Part shown: positions 39,601 to 50,494 of the stretch, piece after piece
Position numbering within the stretch: position 1 is the stretch's first letter
Layout: every line of letters starts with the position of its first letter
The notes under the pieces: generated by a model
The model's input: the letters and a program-made list of their open reading frames with translations, nothing else
Told to the model about the DNA's origin: nothing
Databases searched by the model: none
Made by a program: the position numbers and the translations under genes
NCBI GenBank assembly: GCA_002751075.1
Contig: NAOQ01000019.1
Span: 107,666 to 159,013 of the forward strand
Origin: Ichthyophonus hoferi
Lineage: Eukaryota; Opisthokonta; Ichthyosporea; Ichthyophonida; Ichthyophonidae
DNA length: 51,348 nt
Direction: 5' to 3'

Positions 39601-40289
39601 TCCCTATATCGCTCTTTTCAATCTACAGGCAACTCTACACAACACCTAGATAGATGCCCTTCATGTTACCATAATATACCCTACATTTTTTTCCTTTTCC
39701 TTTATATTCATTCTGATTTCCACCTTTATTTGTATATTCCTTGTTGTTTCCTTAACTCTTTATTCTCTTAACTATATAAATATCAATATTATTGTCTTCC
39801 TCTCCTTCCCTCTCCCACCATCACTCAACTGTGTGAGTCAGTTTAGGAAACATCATCAGGCCCCACCTGTGGGTCATTCGGATAATTGAACACCTGGCCC
39901 AGAAGTGTCCATTTCACCTGGGCTGGTTGACTGCCATGTCGTCGTAGCCTCAAAGTACTAAAATTCTGTTCCAGCGCCTGTAGGGGTCATAATTTTATAG
40001 CAGGCTACAAAGATATTACTACCAAAACTTTAAATAAATCTGCTTAATAAACCATAACTTCTCATGGCATATAAGGATATAGCAAGACTGGCTGCTACAG
40101 AACATAAAAGGTTTTTCAAGAAAAATAGTCATGTGATGTCTCGTATCAACCCTGTAACATGGATTTTCAGGTGTGTGTTATTCTTACGTTTAGAAAACAT
40201 GCGGTATTGGTCATTCTTAGGACTTTGGAGACGCAACCAGTGCGCTGGGATAAGCCAACTATCTCCTTCCCAGCCAAAGTTTTTAACAT
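27620..40289 (-). CDS. MIPEP: Mitochondrial intermediate peptidase (M3A, 22 exons)
   Basis: Exons from the 5' end: 40289-40188, 39977-39867, 39291-39179, 38720-38681, 38518-38420, 38116-38073, 37647-37515, 36922-36847, 36424-36318, 35803-35687, 35219-35108, 34359-34274, 33176-33119, 32436-32243, 31381-31287, 30862-30732, 30473-30438, 30249-30140, 30044-29984, 29398-29233, 28866-28769, 27771-27620. Phases close to 746 residues (human MIPEP about 713). The family trims an octapeptide from presequences in the matrix after MPP cleavage. The N-terminus ([16 protein letters not shown]...) is basic and hydroxylated, a plausible presequence. The zinc site is H532-E-M-G-H536 with third ligand E561 in YVEIPS, 29 residues after H532 as in thimet-type M3 enzymes. 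Other family blocks are [27 protein letters not shown] and the C-terminal [10 protein letters not shown]. Several alignments to human are gap-free across exon joins, which fixed the small exons. The N gap falls in the intron 33177-34273, so coding is intact. Confidence 0.95.
28719..28741. repeat. (AT)n microsatellite
   Basis: A pure AT dinucleotide run about 23 nt long, just past the donor of MIPEP exon 21. Shorter runs of the same kind occur in many introns here, for example near 611-631 and 1401-1420. Confidence 0.9.
30534..30720. repeat. Degenerate AATACAATA-like repeat tract
   Basis: In the intron between MIPEP exons 16 and 17, short units resembling AATACAATA, AGTACAAGATA and AATATAATA recur irregularly at about 10-nt steps. 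It looks like a decayed simple-sequence array. The open frame across it has only low-complexity translation. Confidence 0.6.
33232..34096. repeat. Identical 114-bp direct copies flanking the gap
   Basis: 33232-33345 and 33983-34096 match base for base (both begin GTGTCTCTTCCTTTTCTG and end CATTGGCTAATTT). The left copy stops exactly where the Ns start, and the right copy begins exactly where they end. This is the signature of two contig ends that overlap but were not merged. A true tandem duplication is the alternative. Confidence 0.95.
33346..33982. other. Assembly gap (637 N)
   Basis: A run of undetermined bases inside the MIPEP intron between exons 12 and 13. The peptidase exons on both sides join in phase 0 without missing residues, so no coding exon needs to lie in the gap. 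Confidence 0.99.
38301..38420. repeat. ATAC/ATGC tetranucleotide-rich tract
   Basis: An (AT)n run is followed by interrupted CATA, CATG and CACA repeats up to the donor of MIPEP exon 5. A second short GTAT/GCAT run lies near 38606-38634. Simple sequence with no gene content. Confidence 0.75.
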
Positions 40290-42078
40290 AATTTAAAATA
40301 GGCAAAGTACACACCTATATGCATAAAACATAGTAGTAGGATTAGAAAAAAACTTGTCTTAGTACATCGAGGAATGTTTTTAAGTACCAATTCTGTCTAC
40401 GAATAAATTCCTATCAGTCAAAAACAGATTGTACTCGATTAAATTAGCCAATAAGAGTGGTGAACTTTATATAAAATCGAAATAGCATGCTGGGAAATCA
40501 ATGCGTTATCACTTTTATTTCTATTTTCACCCTTCAGAGGAAATCAACCAATTAGATATGAAAATAAAGGAATTTCTGATCTTAAATAATTAACGAATCG
40601 TATTCTTTGACTTAATCGATTTGCAATCTAGATCATGTTTGGCATCCAACGGCCAGTAATGAAGTAGCTGTCGAAAAATAATTCTAACATTGTATTACTT
40701 CAGTCTTAAATGCAGTCCTAATAATTACAATCATCTCACCTGCAATATTTTATTAGAAATCATGCCACTAATTACTGAAAGTTTGGAATATGGAGAGAGT
40801 GTTTGCTTGAAAATTGGTATAAATTATATATATAGATGCCATTGTAAAGGATTTTGAAGTCAGGTGCTATTATTGCAGTAGGGATCTTTAACACATAAAC
40901 TCAAAATAAAACGACCTAATTAAAACCTCTCTGGCCTATATCTACAGTGCCGTCAATATGTTAATATGTTTTTACTTAAATAGTTGAAAAATGGATTGCT
41001 TAAAAATAAGACAGTTCCAGATTCCTATACCGCCGAGTATGTAACGAATTCTTAACGAACTAAATATAATTTTGATTTGGTTTAAAGGCGAATCTCTAAC
41101 CGTTATATATCGAACTACCCTTAGTTTTTAAAAGAAATTTGAATATCGACGACCCCTTTAATGGCGACATTGATTTGTTTCCAATAAGCGAATCTACAAT
41201 GGAATCGTAGGAACATTGACAAGTATTCGATCAGATTGTCTAATCAGAAATCCTTGATTGCGATTTCCAACCAGAAGTTCAGGTTTTAACCTCCCCTTGT
41301 GTACGAGATGCGATGTTTGCCGGGCAGAAAAAACTAAAACTCGTATATTATCATTGGTTTCTTGGCCTTCCTGTAATTGGCATGTGGCATAGCCTTCGTC
41401 AAGCAATCAGCCGCCATTTTTTTCTGTGGGACAAATGTTAACTTATACCTTCTTCTAAACGAATATAGTCACAGGAATGCTCGCTCGTCTTTACCTATTA
41501 TTCCCAACATGATAGCAGAAAAAGCTTAAATGGTTTATCATGGTCCCAAAACGTGGTAATTGTATTAACTCAATGATTCACAAATGCCCAAAACGCTTAA
41601 CCCAATCCTACATTCATCTACTGCCCTCTACGTGTGGAGGCTCCATTTTATTATACCTACACACTGTCTCCAAATCTGCATTTGAACTATCAACATTTCC
41701 AGCTTCAAAGTGGCACCAAGGTAGCTTGTAAAACAACTGGGCAACACCCGCATCTCACCTTAGCCGCCAGCCTCCAGACGCCAGAGTCAGAGCAAGAGCC
41801 AAGGTAAGCAAGAGCATTTAATATACAGTGTGGTGAACTGTCTTCCATTTTTTTAAATTGGGTGCCATGCCCGAGTCACTTCTATCAGGAATTATCTAGT
41901 TCATTTAGGGAACGATAAGCCATGTTGAGGTTCTTTTTATATTCCTTTTTCATATTTTTTGTGCCCTATGTGAAATAATCCGCCTAGGCCAAAGGAGAGT
42001 GTTAAAACAGAAATATTTAATTAATTTAAGTATTTCCTAATATAGCTATAATCATACAATATTTTGGGCATACTAGTC
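40290..42078. other. Upstream region of MIPEP with an LTR fragment
   Basis: This probably holds the promoter and 5' UTR of the - strand MIPEP gene, whose ATG is at 40289. It contains an LTR fragment at 41424-41509 and, beside it, an ATGGCGGC motif read on the - strand (41410-41420). The short ORFs at 41194-41406 (-) and 41540-41731 (+) show no family similarity I can see. Confidence 0.5.
41424..41509 (-). mobile_element. Truncated LTR fragment, same copia-type family
   Basis: About 86 bp matching the 5' end of the family LTR in reverse orientation. It includes the CACAGGAATGCTCG block and terminates with ATTCCCAACA, the complement of the LTR start TGTTGGGAAT. It is only a fragment, without an adjoining polypurine tract, so it is an independent old insertion remnant. 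Confidence 0.65.
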
Positions 42079-42399
42079 TGAAGAAATAGTTGGCGCCATC
42101 TCTTGATGCTAAATGCCAATCCAAAATCATCGATCAAAATTGAACCAGCCAATGCAAGAGGTTCTGCAAATATAATAAACCATTTCAGATCACGCTACCA
42201 GTCCAGATAACCTGTTGCTTGGGCGCCTTGCCTATGACAAGTCCTGCTTACTTACTCAATAATAAAAATATGTTTTATCATATTTGCACCTCATGTGTGC
42301 AAAGGGAAACGTTAAAATGTCTCCAAATTTGATATTCCCTTTTCTTCTAAATAACTATATATCACAGGAACACCTCGTGCCTACTTACTATTCCCAATA
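42079..42399 (-). repeat. 3' LTR of the copia-type fossil
   Basis: About 321 bp. On the + strand it runs from TGAAGAAATAG to ATTCCCAATA, that is, TG...CA-type ends in the element's own sense. It contains the family block AATAATAAAAATAT and the CACAGGAAC block near the terminus, and lies directly beside the purine-rich tract. Confidence 0.75.
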
Positions 42400-43541
42400 T
42401 ATTGTTTTCTCCTTTCTCCTTGAGTCTAAGCATTAGGTCCCAATATGAAATGCATTAATGACGCTCATCTCTTGTTCCATCCCCCCGATCCAGTCTAACC
42501 TGTCATGTGATTATATTGCATGTTTTAATCCCATTGAATCATGGCCCCCAGGTACTTCAGCATATTTTCCTGATGCTGTCACTGCACTGATGCAGATGTA
42601 TAAGGAGATGAATCATGTTCCCTATACTTTGTCCCTCTGCAAGTGGTTAGTGGAGTGTGCTTTGAGCATTGGTGCTGTTGGAATCCTTCTTCTGGACCAC
42701 TTCTGACGACTCTTCTTCTCGGGCCTGGAAGGATTACTTGTAAGGTCCCGAGTTTCATTGGATGGAGGTTTGCAGAGAGGATTGGGTATAGATGTAAATG
42801 GGAATGTTATTGATGATATTGATGACGTTGGCGCTCCCTCCATTCGGAAGATGTGGCTCATGAAGCATCGGTAGTGACGTGATAGGTGGCAAATGGATCC
42901 AGCAATTTTGAAAATATTCCGTCATTTTCAAAAAGAAAATTATCTTCATCAAAAATCATTGTTTGGTGGATGGGAGCTGCTCTTGTTTCCCATTCCAGGA
43001 TCATCCGACCACACTTGTCATTGTCATGGCCTAGCATACATCACAGGAGTTCCTGAGGTGTAAAAGTTTCTTTTATATTGATGTTGTTTAAGTGGTAGCT
43101 GATCTTGCAACCAAAAACACTTAAGACTTTGTATTGGTGGCCTAAAGGGTGTAGGAACCATATTGATTTCCTTTATTGGAGACAAACTGTGAATGAAGGT
43201 GGTTGCTGTTATTGTAGAATATCAAAAGTAGTTTAAAATGTTTGCATCATTTATTGAGCAGCAACAAATAGTTATAAATTGACAGTTCGTGCAATCAGAC
43301 ATACCATTGCTCTGTGGTGCATAGGGGAGAATAATGTTGTAAGAAATATCACTTTTCTTCAAGAAAATTGTGAATTCAGAGGAGAGATAGGTATGCCCCT
43401 GGTCAGTGAATAGTGTAAGGAACCAGATATTTCTGTTGGGCTAAGAAACCGTGTTTGGACTCTAGAAAATTGCGCCTGAGTGCGATTTGAGACCGTACTG
43501 ATAACTGTGTCACCAGCTGAGTTTTTAGACCATTTTTCTAT

Positions 43542-43565
43542 ACGAGACCCCTTTTCGGGTCTCGT
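43542..43565. other. Short GC-rich perfect hairpin
   Basis: ACGAGACCC (43542-43550) and GGGTCTCGT (43557-43565) are exact reverse complements around a 6-nt loop, inside the internal region of the copia-type fossil. Such a GC-rich stem stands out in this AT-rich DNA. Confidence 0.9.
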
Positions 43566-46500
43566 TCATTCTTATTTGGTTACGAATATGGGACCTCCCC
43601 AGTTACTTCCAAATATATTAATAGGAATAAACTAATAAACCATTTAGTAAGGTCAAGGTGTTGATCTAATGGAGATTTATTTTAGCAAATAGCATTCTAT
43701 CAATATTAACATCTACAGTTATTATATAAGTAAATAGGAAAGATATGTATAAATACCAGAACAGAACTCATAGTTTTTTTTTAAGTTTCCACGACAATAA
43801 CCAATGCTAGCGTCCAGCACTTGCTTTTATACTAAATTGTCTTTTATTGCTTCAGAGATTGATTAATCTGATTCCAATTAGGCTCAATCGCATACGATTA
43901 TCGCGCCAATAATGTTGTCGATGCCCCAAGCTTATACTATAGAGCTTGTATAAACAAAAGGTTGTATACTTTAGGAATTAGACCTGCAGTCATAATTGAA
44001 TTATAACTTCCTGATAATATTATTGTATACAATGTTGAATATGAAATTAATATTTTAATTTACTAAGCCGGTGAGTAATACTCATCTCTTGTTTTAACTC
44101 TTGCTACAATATATTATTTTGGCAACCAATCCAATTGAAAGTGGGGTACATAGATCATTGGTTAACTAATTTTAGTCCGGAACTGCAGAATCCAGCCTAT
44201 TTTGATCAGCCTATTGTGATCAGCCTATTAAATGGGCATTTTAGCATGGCCAAGCAGCCGTGCTCTATATTTAATAGGTTGAGCCTACTGCAATAAGCCT
44301 AATAGGTATAGTAGAACCTAGCCTACAATGGTTCTGTCTTGCGATTGAGCTTTAGTACTGATAGATGGGAAAATCCACGATATGTATATCTTTTGGAAGG
44401 AGTAGTTATGCATCGAATGACACTTGAGAAAATACCTTCCCTTCAACAAATAGAGTGATGGCCCTGAATGGAGCATGTAGTGTTGACAAATTACTTGAAG
44501 TTGGGGAGTATGTCCCCTTTTGTTTTCATTATGAAAACTGAAGTGTGGTGAGTATAATCATCAACAAACCTGACCAATCACTTGAAACCAGACTGAGAAA
44601 GACATAGAGGACTAACAACATTACTGTAGATGCATCATAGTATCCAGTTAGACTGTATTTCCTGTGAGGGGAACTTGTCCATGACAATCTTATAGGTATT
44701 GCAGGTGTCACATAGTTGATCCTGCTGTGGGGAAGGTAGCAGTTGATCAAGTGTTTATAGTAGTTGTTGCAAATAGGGAAGGGAATAGTGCATCGATCAG
44801 TCATGTCACAGAATAAAATTGACAACAGTGGCTGCATTGGACTCTCTTTTGGTGGTGAGACATTGGATGTGATCTCTAGTTCAATAAATATGGCATTGTA
44901 ATAGGCTATTGTAGGTTATATTACCATCAATGTAGGGGACCCATCGGGAAACTTAATATTGGCATACAACAAGTAGATGTGCTCATGGAATGGTTTCGTG
45001 GTGAGGAGAACATTGCCATTGACTGTAATTGTATTGGAATCTTCGCTGTTGTTAATAAACTCTGCACCACTATTTATGAACATGTGTTGATTTTTTCTTT
45101 ATTGGGCTGTCCATTTTCTACTACACTTGACTCTTGACCTGTGTTTAGTTTGAACTCTTGATAGAGTCCTCTTGAGGTATTTTTGTCGCCTAATTCTGAA
45201 GGGAACTGGATACATTGTTCCTTCTTTTTATTTTTATCTATAGATCTAAATTTGATGCTGTTGCCATGGTATGTTTCTAAAAGATTGAGTTGGAATATCA
45301 CATCTCTTCAATATCATATCAACTATTAACAATTGTGTATAGTGTACTTAACTTTATTATTATACTGTACGTAGTCAGGATCCAGACTAAGTCCAAATGC
45401 TGGTTATGTAGGTTTTGGTTCAGATCAATATCAATTGAACACGTGATAATCATTTGAGGTAAGTATATTAATGAATAGAAACTCAATATGCCTGCTCTCC
45501 AACATATTGCCAACAACGTATTTTCAATGATTATTCACAGGTTCATTATAGAACTTATGCAACGCACATTGTTATTAGCATGTTACTCATGATTACTCAA
45601 AGGATCATTCTAGATATTATGTATTATGTGTATCATTAATCACTATATATGTAATTAAATATCAAAGACCAAAACTAATTAGAAGCTATAATAAATTTAC
45701 ATTTCTAAACTGCATTACTAATCCAGTCCTAATTAAATGTAATCAGTAACATCATTAAATTATTTATTTATTCTTAATTAATGTTCAAGTACTAACTATT
45801 ATTTGAAACCTCATTCTAAATTTTTCTTAACTTGTAAAGATTCAATGTTATATAAACAATAAATATTTGCGCAAAACACTATGAAGTATTTCAGCTTCTA
45901 AAGTGTTTAGCTAAAAATCTTCAACAAATTGTGACTAAGTCAGCTTGGAAAACAATTGTAACTTTTGGCCCATATAAAGAAAGTATGAAAAAACAAATTG
46001 AATGCAGTTGTACTGGTGTACAACATGTTTTTAATCACTATCTCATGCGCAGTGTCCCAAATTGTAACCCTAAAAGTGATGGTTCCCTGTAACGTAGCAA
46101 TGACAGTTTCTCCCATTTTCATTGCAATGTCAACGAGTGGGGTTGAGGTCCTGAAAAGTACAGTGGTTGCTGCTAATATTTCAATTGGCATCACGGTCAA
46201 GGATGAAGTTGCTGGTGTGCATATAATGACGCCATAGGAAGAAGGAACGTAACAATTTAGCAAAGTTGGTTGTAGCCTTGTTGTATTGGTTGGTGATGCA
46301 TAATTTGCATGGCCCCTGTGTTACATGAGTAACATCCACCAAGATTGTTTTTTATATCTTTGGGATAAATGTTTTATTAAAGTTGGGTACTTGCGGATTC
46401 TTGGAACCTTCATGTGCCGAGTGACCAATATCCGCATAGTCAAAAGGAAAAGTGCATGGGAAGCAAAAAATGATACTTTAGTTTCCTTCCTCTCTCAGAT

Positions 46501-47585
46501 TAGACATTTCTCTCTTCACTGCCGGTTGTGGCAACCCTGTTGCATAGGCTTTGTTGTTGTTTAAGCATCATTGACGAGATGCCTCATATTCTGGCTTGCA
46601 CCAATTTAGACATTCAAGATGGTTATTGTAGAGAAGATATTCTACCAGGTAAGTCTGGAACCCAGTGTGACCTTTGAGGTTGTCCAGGCAAATGCTATAC
46701 TCGAATCGTTGTTGAAGAATATTAATGGTAGAGGTAACTATACATCTCTCTGGCCGCTAAAACTAAGTGTCTAGTAGGCATAGGCATAAAGTGAGGGTCC
46801 TGAATTTTAGAAGGAACATAACTCCACTCTCTTTATGAAGAATGCATGCCTTGATGAATCTATCGTACTATTAAGTGAATAATGTATCAGTCAACGTCCC
46901 AAAAGTCAGCTTCAGTTGAAGAAATGATCATAAGCCCATTCATGTATGTTAGATATATACAAACCTGCAATTGCTTTTTTGTGACAACCTACTAAACATG
47001 TGAGATGCTCTGGGTTGGCGGAAATATGTCCAAGTTGCATTTGTTGGTAGCTAGAAGGGTACGGCTTAGTGCAAAACTAAAATTAACATTCTTGAGCACT
47101 GCAGGGTGCTAACAGGTCTTTGGGGCACACAGGGAGGGGTAGGTTCCTGACTTGTGCGTATAATATGCTTTTTTAGAATCATGTGAAATTATAGGAAGGA
47201 CCATTTCATCTGAAAAAGATTTTGGATTATTTCAAGCAAATTTTTTGGAGTGTTCCTAGTGCCTAAGTTGTCCATCAGATGAATAATAACCCCCAGAATT
47301 GTTTTTCATCATGTTATTGTCAGAACCTTGAGAAATATCATTCTCTGGTGTGGGTAGGTTTTGGTAGTGCCAGTTTAATGGGTCAGGGATGGTTCTAAGC
47401 TAAGTTTTGAAATGATGAGAACTTTCTCCAGTGTGGCTGTACACAGGAAAAACAATAGTTTATTTTTCCCTAATGTGGGTGAAAGAAAGACCTGGATAGA
47501 ATGGGATATGAATGGAGAGATACAATAAGCTTGTAGGGTGCAAGGTTGTGGCATTGGGTACATTGGAGTTTGAGATCCAGGAGCG

Positions 47586-47885
47586 CTACCGGAAGAAGAT
47601 ATTATTGGCAGATTGGTGGGATTTGGATGATCGATTAAAATTGAACTAGACAATGGCAAAGGTTCTGCGACTATAGCATAAGCCATATCATATCATATCA
47701 TGCTTGGGCATCCTGCCTAAGACAAGTCCTGCTAATTTGTTTAATAATAAAAATATATTTTAGCCTATCTCTGTCCCACGTATGCAAAGAGACACGTTAA
47801 AATACCCCCTAATTTGGTATTTCCTCTCCATCCAAATGAATATAGGTCACAGGAACGCTCCCGTCTCTACTTAATAATAGTGTAG
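47586..47885 (-). repeat. 5' LTR of the copia-type fossil
   Basis: About 300 bp matching the 3' LTR in order: the GATTAAAATTGAAC block, CTTGGGCATCCTGCCTAAGA, AATAATAAAAATAT, GCAAAGAGACACGTTAAAAT and CACAGGAACGCTC. The outer terminus is less well conserved, so the end coordinate is approximate. Confidence 0.7.
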
Positions 47886-48659
47886 TAGTTATATATACAT
47901 TGCTTGATTATCCTTCAATGTATAGATCGCATGTCATCTGGATCCAAAAGTTAATTTCGTACTCTATGAGTTGACCATTTGAATTCTTAATCTAATTATA
48001 GCCAAGGGTTCAGCAGTTATTTATGTATTGAGTATGTTTAGATGCCTTGGGCTTGCCTGTATGTTTCATACGTGGATCAAACAGTCGATCATTACATAAA
48101 TTCATAATCTAATTATAGCCAGGAGTTACAAAAAGATTAGTCTGCGGGTTACTAAAAATAGATTTTAATTGCCTAATCAGAAGTGTAGCTGGTTACATTA
48201 TCAGCTATCAAGGACAAATTAAAGTTATTTGCGTCATAGTTCAATAGCAGGGCTAAATGGAAGAAGCTTGGAAGATCTCCTACTTGAAGTCGTGACACTT
48301 CACATAGTATTAGAGAACCTACTTCATTGGAATATTCTATTTGTCATAGATTTTTTTTTTGTATCCAATCCACATTACGTACGTGCAGGTTCCTTTATTC
48401 TTTAATAGAAAATGTTTAAGCTGCACACAACCGGAAGATCTAGATCAGATCGCATTGAAAGGCTTTCCAGCAATCGTGATCATTTCTTCATTTCAGGCCA
48501 AAGTTTGATTGGTTTTGGTTATTTATTGGTACCCATAAGAATTCTACCACACTGTTATTGGTCTAGATAAGGTATTAGCAAAGTAAAAAATAATCAAATA
48601 GCCTGATTCTGTTCGCAACAGAGTTAGTTTACATTTGCTTCCATCCGATAATAGTAAAA
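47886..48659. other. Upstream region of the DEP-like gene
   Basis: AT-rich sequence between the copia-type fossil and the DEP-like ORF. No exon or recognisable repeat is seen. It would contain the promoter and leader of the downstream gene. Confidence 0.5.
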
Positions 48660-49403
48660 ATGACTGTCACGGGTACAGGCGCTCAATACTTTTCTAGCGA
48701 CAGCGTCGACATTATACCTTACTTGGCCACTAAGTCACCAAATGAAGCAGGAGTAAGAAGAACTTCCTTTCCTCAATCGCATTGTAGAAAAAATTCCCTT
48801 AGACAAGTCCTTGCACGAAAGTTTATCAAAACAAAAACATCCGAAGAGACCTCTGCAAAAAAAGCATACACTAGTGCTGAAGAGATTTCCTACAGTGAAA
48901 AGCATGAAATTTCATGCTTAAAACCCAACGATAACTCAAACTCATTTAACCAGAAAGACCAAATAGAAAATCCAAATCAATTCTGCTACAAAAAATGGTG
49001 GGAAGATATGGTTTATTGTTTTAATATGTGGTCTATGTGCAGAGACACATGCCCTATTAGTCAACGACTTCAGGCTAAGCATAGTGAACCCAACTGCAAA
49101 ACTGCATATTTTACAGGTGCAGATTTAACCAATTGGCTTGCATGGTATATTAGGGAGAACCCTTACAAGGGTAACCATCCAGATGTTGAAATCAATGGAG
49201 AAAACATCGTTGCACTCGCATCAATTCTTTTGAAAGAGCACGAAATTTCCGAATTTGACCAGAGTAGTGATTTGTACCGGTCATTCACTTATTATCTTGA
49301 CAAGTTAAGCACTGTAATTCATAAGGAGAGTGTCAATGAAAATGTGTTTGTTGACTCAAAATACCAAGTTTATTATAGAATTTGTACGCCCTTCAATGCA
49401 TGA
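48660..49403 (+). CDS. DEP-domain-like protein (single exon)
   Basis: An uninterrupted 247-codon frame, the longest intact single-exon gene here apart from exons of the spliced genes. Residues 1-105 are polar, S/T/K-rich and probably disordered. Residues 109-140 are aromatic and Cys-containing (CYKKWWEDMVYCFNMW). Residues about 146-212 resemble a DEP domain: FTGADLTNWLAWYI matches the conserved helix with its FTG..L.NWL pattern, followed by the ENIVALASILLKEHEISEF helix and a beta-hairpin-like end with YRSFTYY. DEP domains commonly bind membranes or GPCR/G-protein and Rho regulators, so a signalling adaptor role is inferred. No second domain is visible. It could be the only coding exon or one exon of a longer gene; the TGA at 49401-49403 argues for a complete end. 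Confidence 0.75.
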   Translation: MTVTGTGAQYFSSDSVDIIPYLATKSPNEAGVRRTSFPQSHCRKNSLRQVLARKFIKTKTSEETSAKKAYTSAEEISYSEKHEISCLKPNDNSNSFNQKDQIENPNQFCYKKWWEDMVYCFNMWSMCRDTCPISQRLQAKHSEPNCKTAYFTGADLTNWLAWYIRENPYKGNHPDVEINGENIVALASILLKEHEISEFDQSSDLYRSFTYYLDKLSTVIHKESVNENVFVDSKYQVYYRICTPFNA

Positions 49404-49466
49404 TGTATTTTGGTTAATTTATTTATAATCGTTTAATATTATTAGCAGCTACCATTATACGTAGTT

Positions 49467-49800
49467 TGGAAAAGTACTAGTTGCATCTATTGGTGTTAAA
49501 TGCCAATAAGATGACCAATCAAAATTGAACCAGCCAATGGTAGAGGTCCCATATAGGTTACAAAATAATTCAATTAGCCAATTATAGACCCAACCACATT
49601 ATTGCAGATCATGTTGTAGCGTCCAGATAATTCATTGGATAGACAACCTGCATAGGGAAAACCCAGCTATTAACTGTGCTTTCCTGTCTTATCAATCCTA
49701 TGGGCTTAGTTTTCAACTCCCCCTGACTTGTTTAATAATAAAAATATGGGTTAGCCTATCTACCATCAGTGTATGCTTAGGAATACGTTTCAGGGTATTT
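49467..49800 (-). mobile_element. Divergent truncated LTR of the copia-type family
   Basis: It shares with the other LTRs the blocks ATCTATTGGTGTTAAATGCCAAT, written here as its ATTGGTGTTAAATGCCAAT core, then CAATCAAAATTGAACCAGCCAATG and GACTTGTTTAATAATAAAAA in shortened form. Its middle differs strongly and the LTR 5' end is missing. It begins only about 64 bp past the DEP-like stop codon and lies antisense to that gene. Confidence 0.65.
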
Positions 49801-50494
49801 CGAAAATCTTTCCCAACATTTTCGAAATATTGAGAAAGGTTTAACAAGAAAAAATATGGTAAAAAATCCTGAAATTTTTTTTTGATTTTTTTTAGAATAT
49901 TTAAACAACAAGAATAGAAGATCGAATAAATTGCAATACTTCATTCAAAACCAATGATCTCCCGCGTTAACACCTAGACAGAAATGTAAAAATAATTAAT
50001 AGTTGTACAGTTTTATTATAGTAATTTAATTGGTTAATATGTCTGTATATAATTATTTATTAAAAGTCCCCTCTTTAATGAAGAGAATTAAAGAAGTCTC
50101 TCTGCAGTGCAGAGAACTACTTTTTCAAAACGTAAGTTTATTTGTGCTGTTAACAATTATACTTGCGAGTGTGGTTATAACATCTAGGCGTAAACTTAAT
50201 TGAAGTTTGTAAGTACTAATATTAACACTGTAGCGGACAGCTCACATTACTCAACTCGCTTATTACGTAAGCTCTAATTTAATTATACATTATTATATTT
50301 ATACCAGTTAAGTGCCCTGGCTATTGTATTTGCTTTATTATCCCTACAGTTAATAGTATTACACCAGATGGCTTATTATTACTAGGATTGAGAATTTATG
50401 GTAAAAATGTTTACGGGCAATCGCATATAGAGTTTATTATTGTCAAATTATATTATGAACATAAAATCCTCTTTTATCATATTAATTAACCTTC

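Larger units (their letters stand above)
42079..47885 (-). mobile_element. Ty1/copia-type LTR retrotransposon, old and broken
   Basis: A fossil about 5.8 kb long in reverse orientation. Parts: 3' LTR 42079-42399; a purine-rich tract (GGAGAAAGGAGAAAA on the - strand) abutting it near 42402-42420; an internal region with decayed coding; a tRNA-like primer-binding stretch (GGTAGCGCTCC on the - strand) abutting the 5' LTR; 5' LTR about 47586-47885. The flanks TAGTC (42074-42078) and TAGTT (47886-47890) look like a 5-bp target-site duplication. On the - strand 45940-46263 encodes a block like the copia protease-to-integrase junction (GTITF ... VIKNMLY). Parts to the right of it are in the gag position, parts to the left in the integrase and reverse-transcriptase position. 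No open frame exceeds about 110 codons, so it is broken many times. The two LTRs look only about three-quarters identical by eye, suggesting an old insertion. Confidence 0.75.

Noticed and set aside
41194-41406. 70-codon - strand ORF upstream of MIPEP as its first exon
   Set aside because: It shows no presequence character and no donor in a fitting phase. The 40188-40289 exon joins in phase to exon 2 with a good donor and a presequence-like product.
42458-42706. 82-codon + strand ORF as a host gene
   Set aside because: It is antisense to the internal region of the - strand copia-type fossil, next to its 3' LTR, with no family resemblance of its own.
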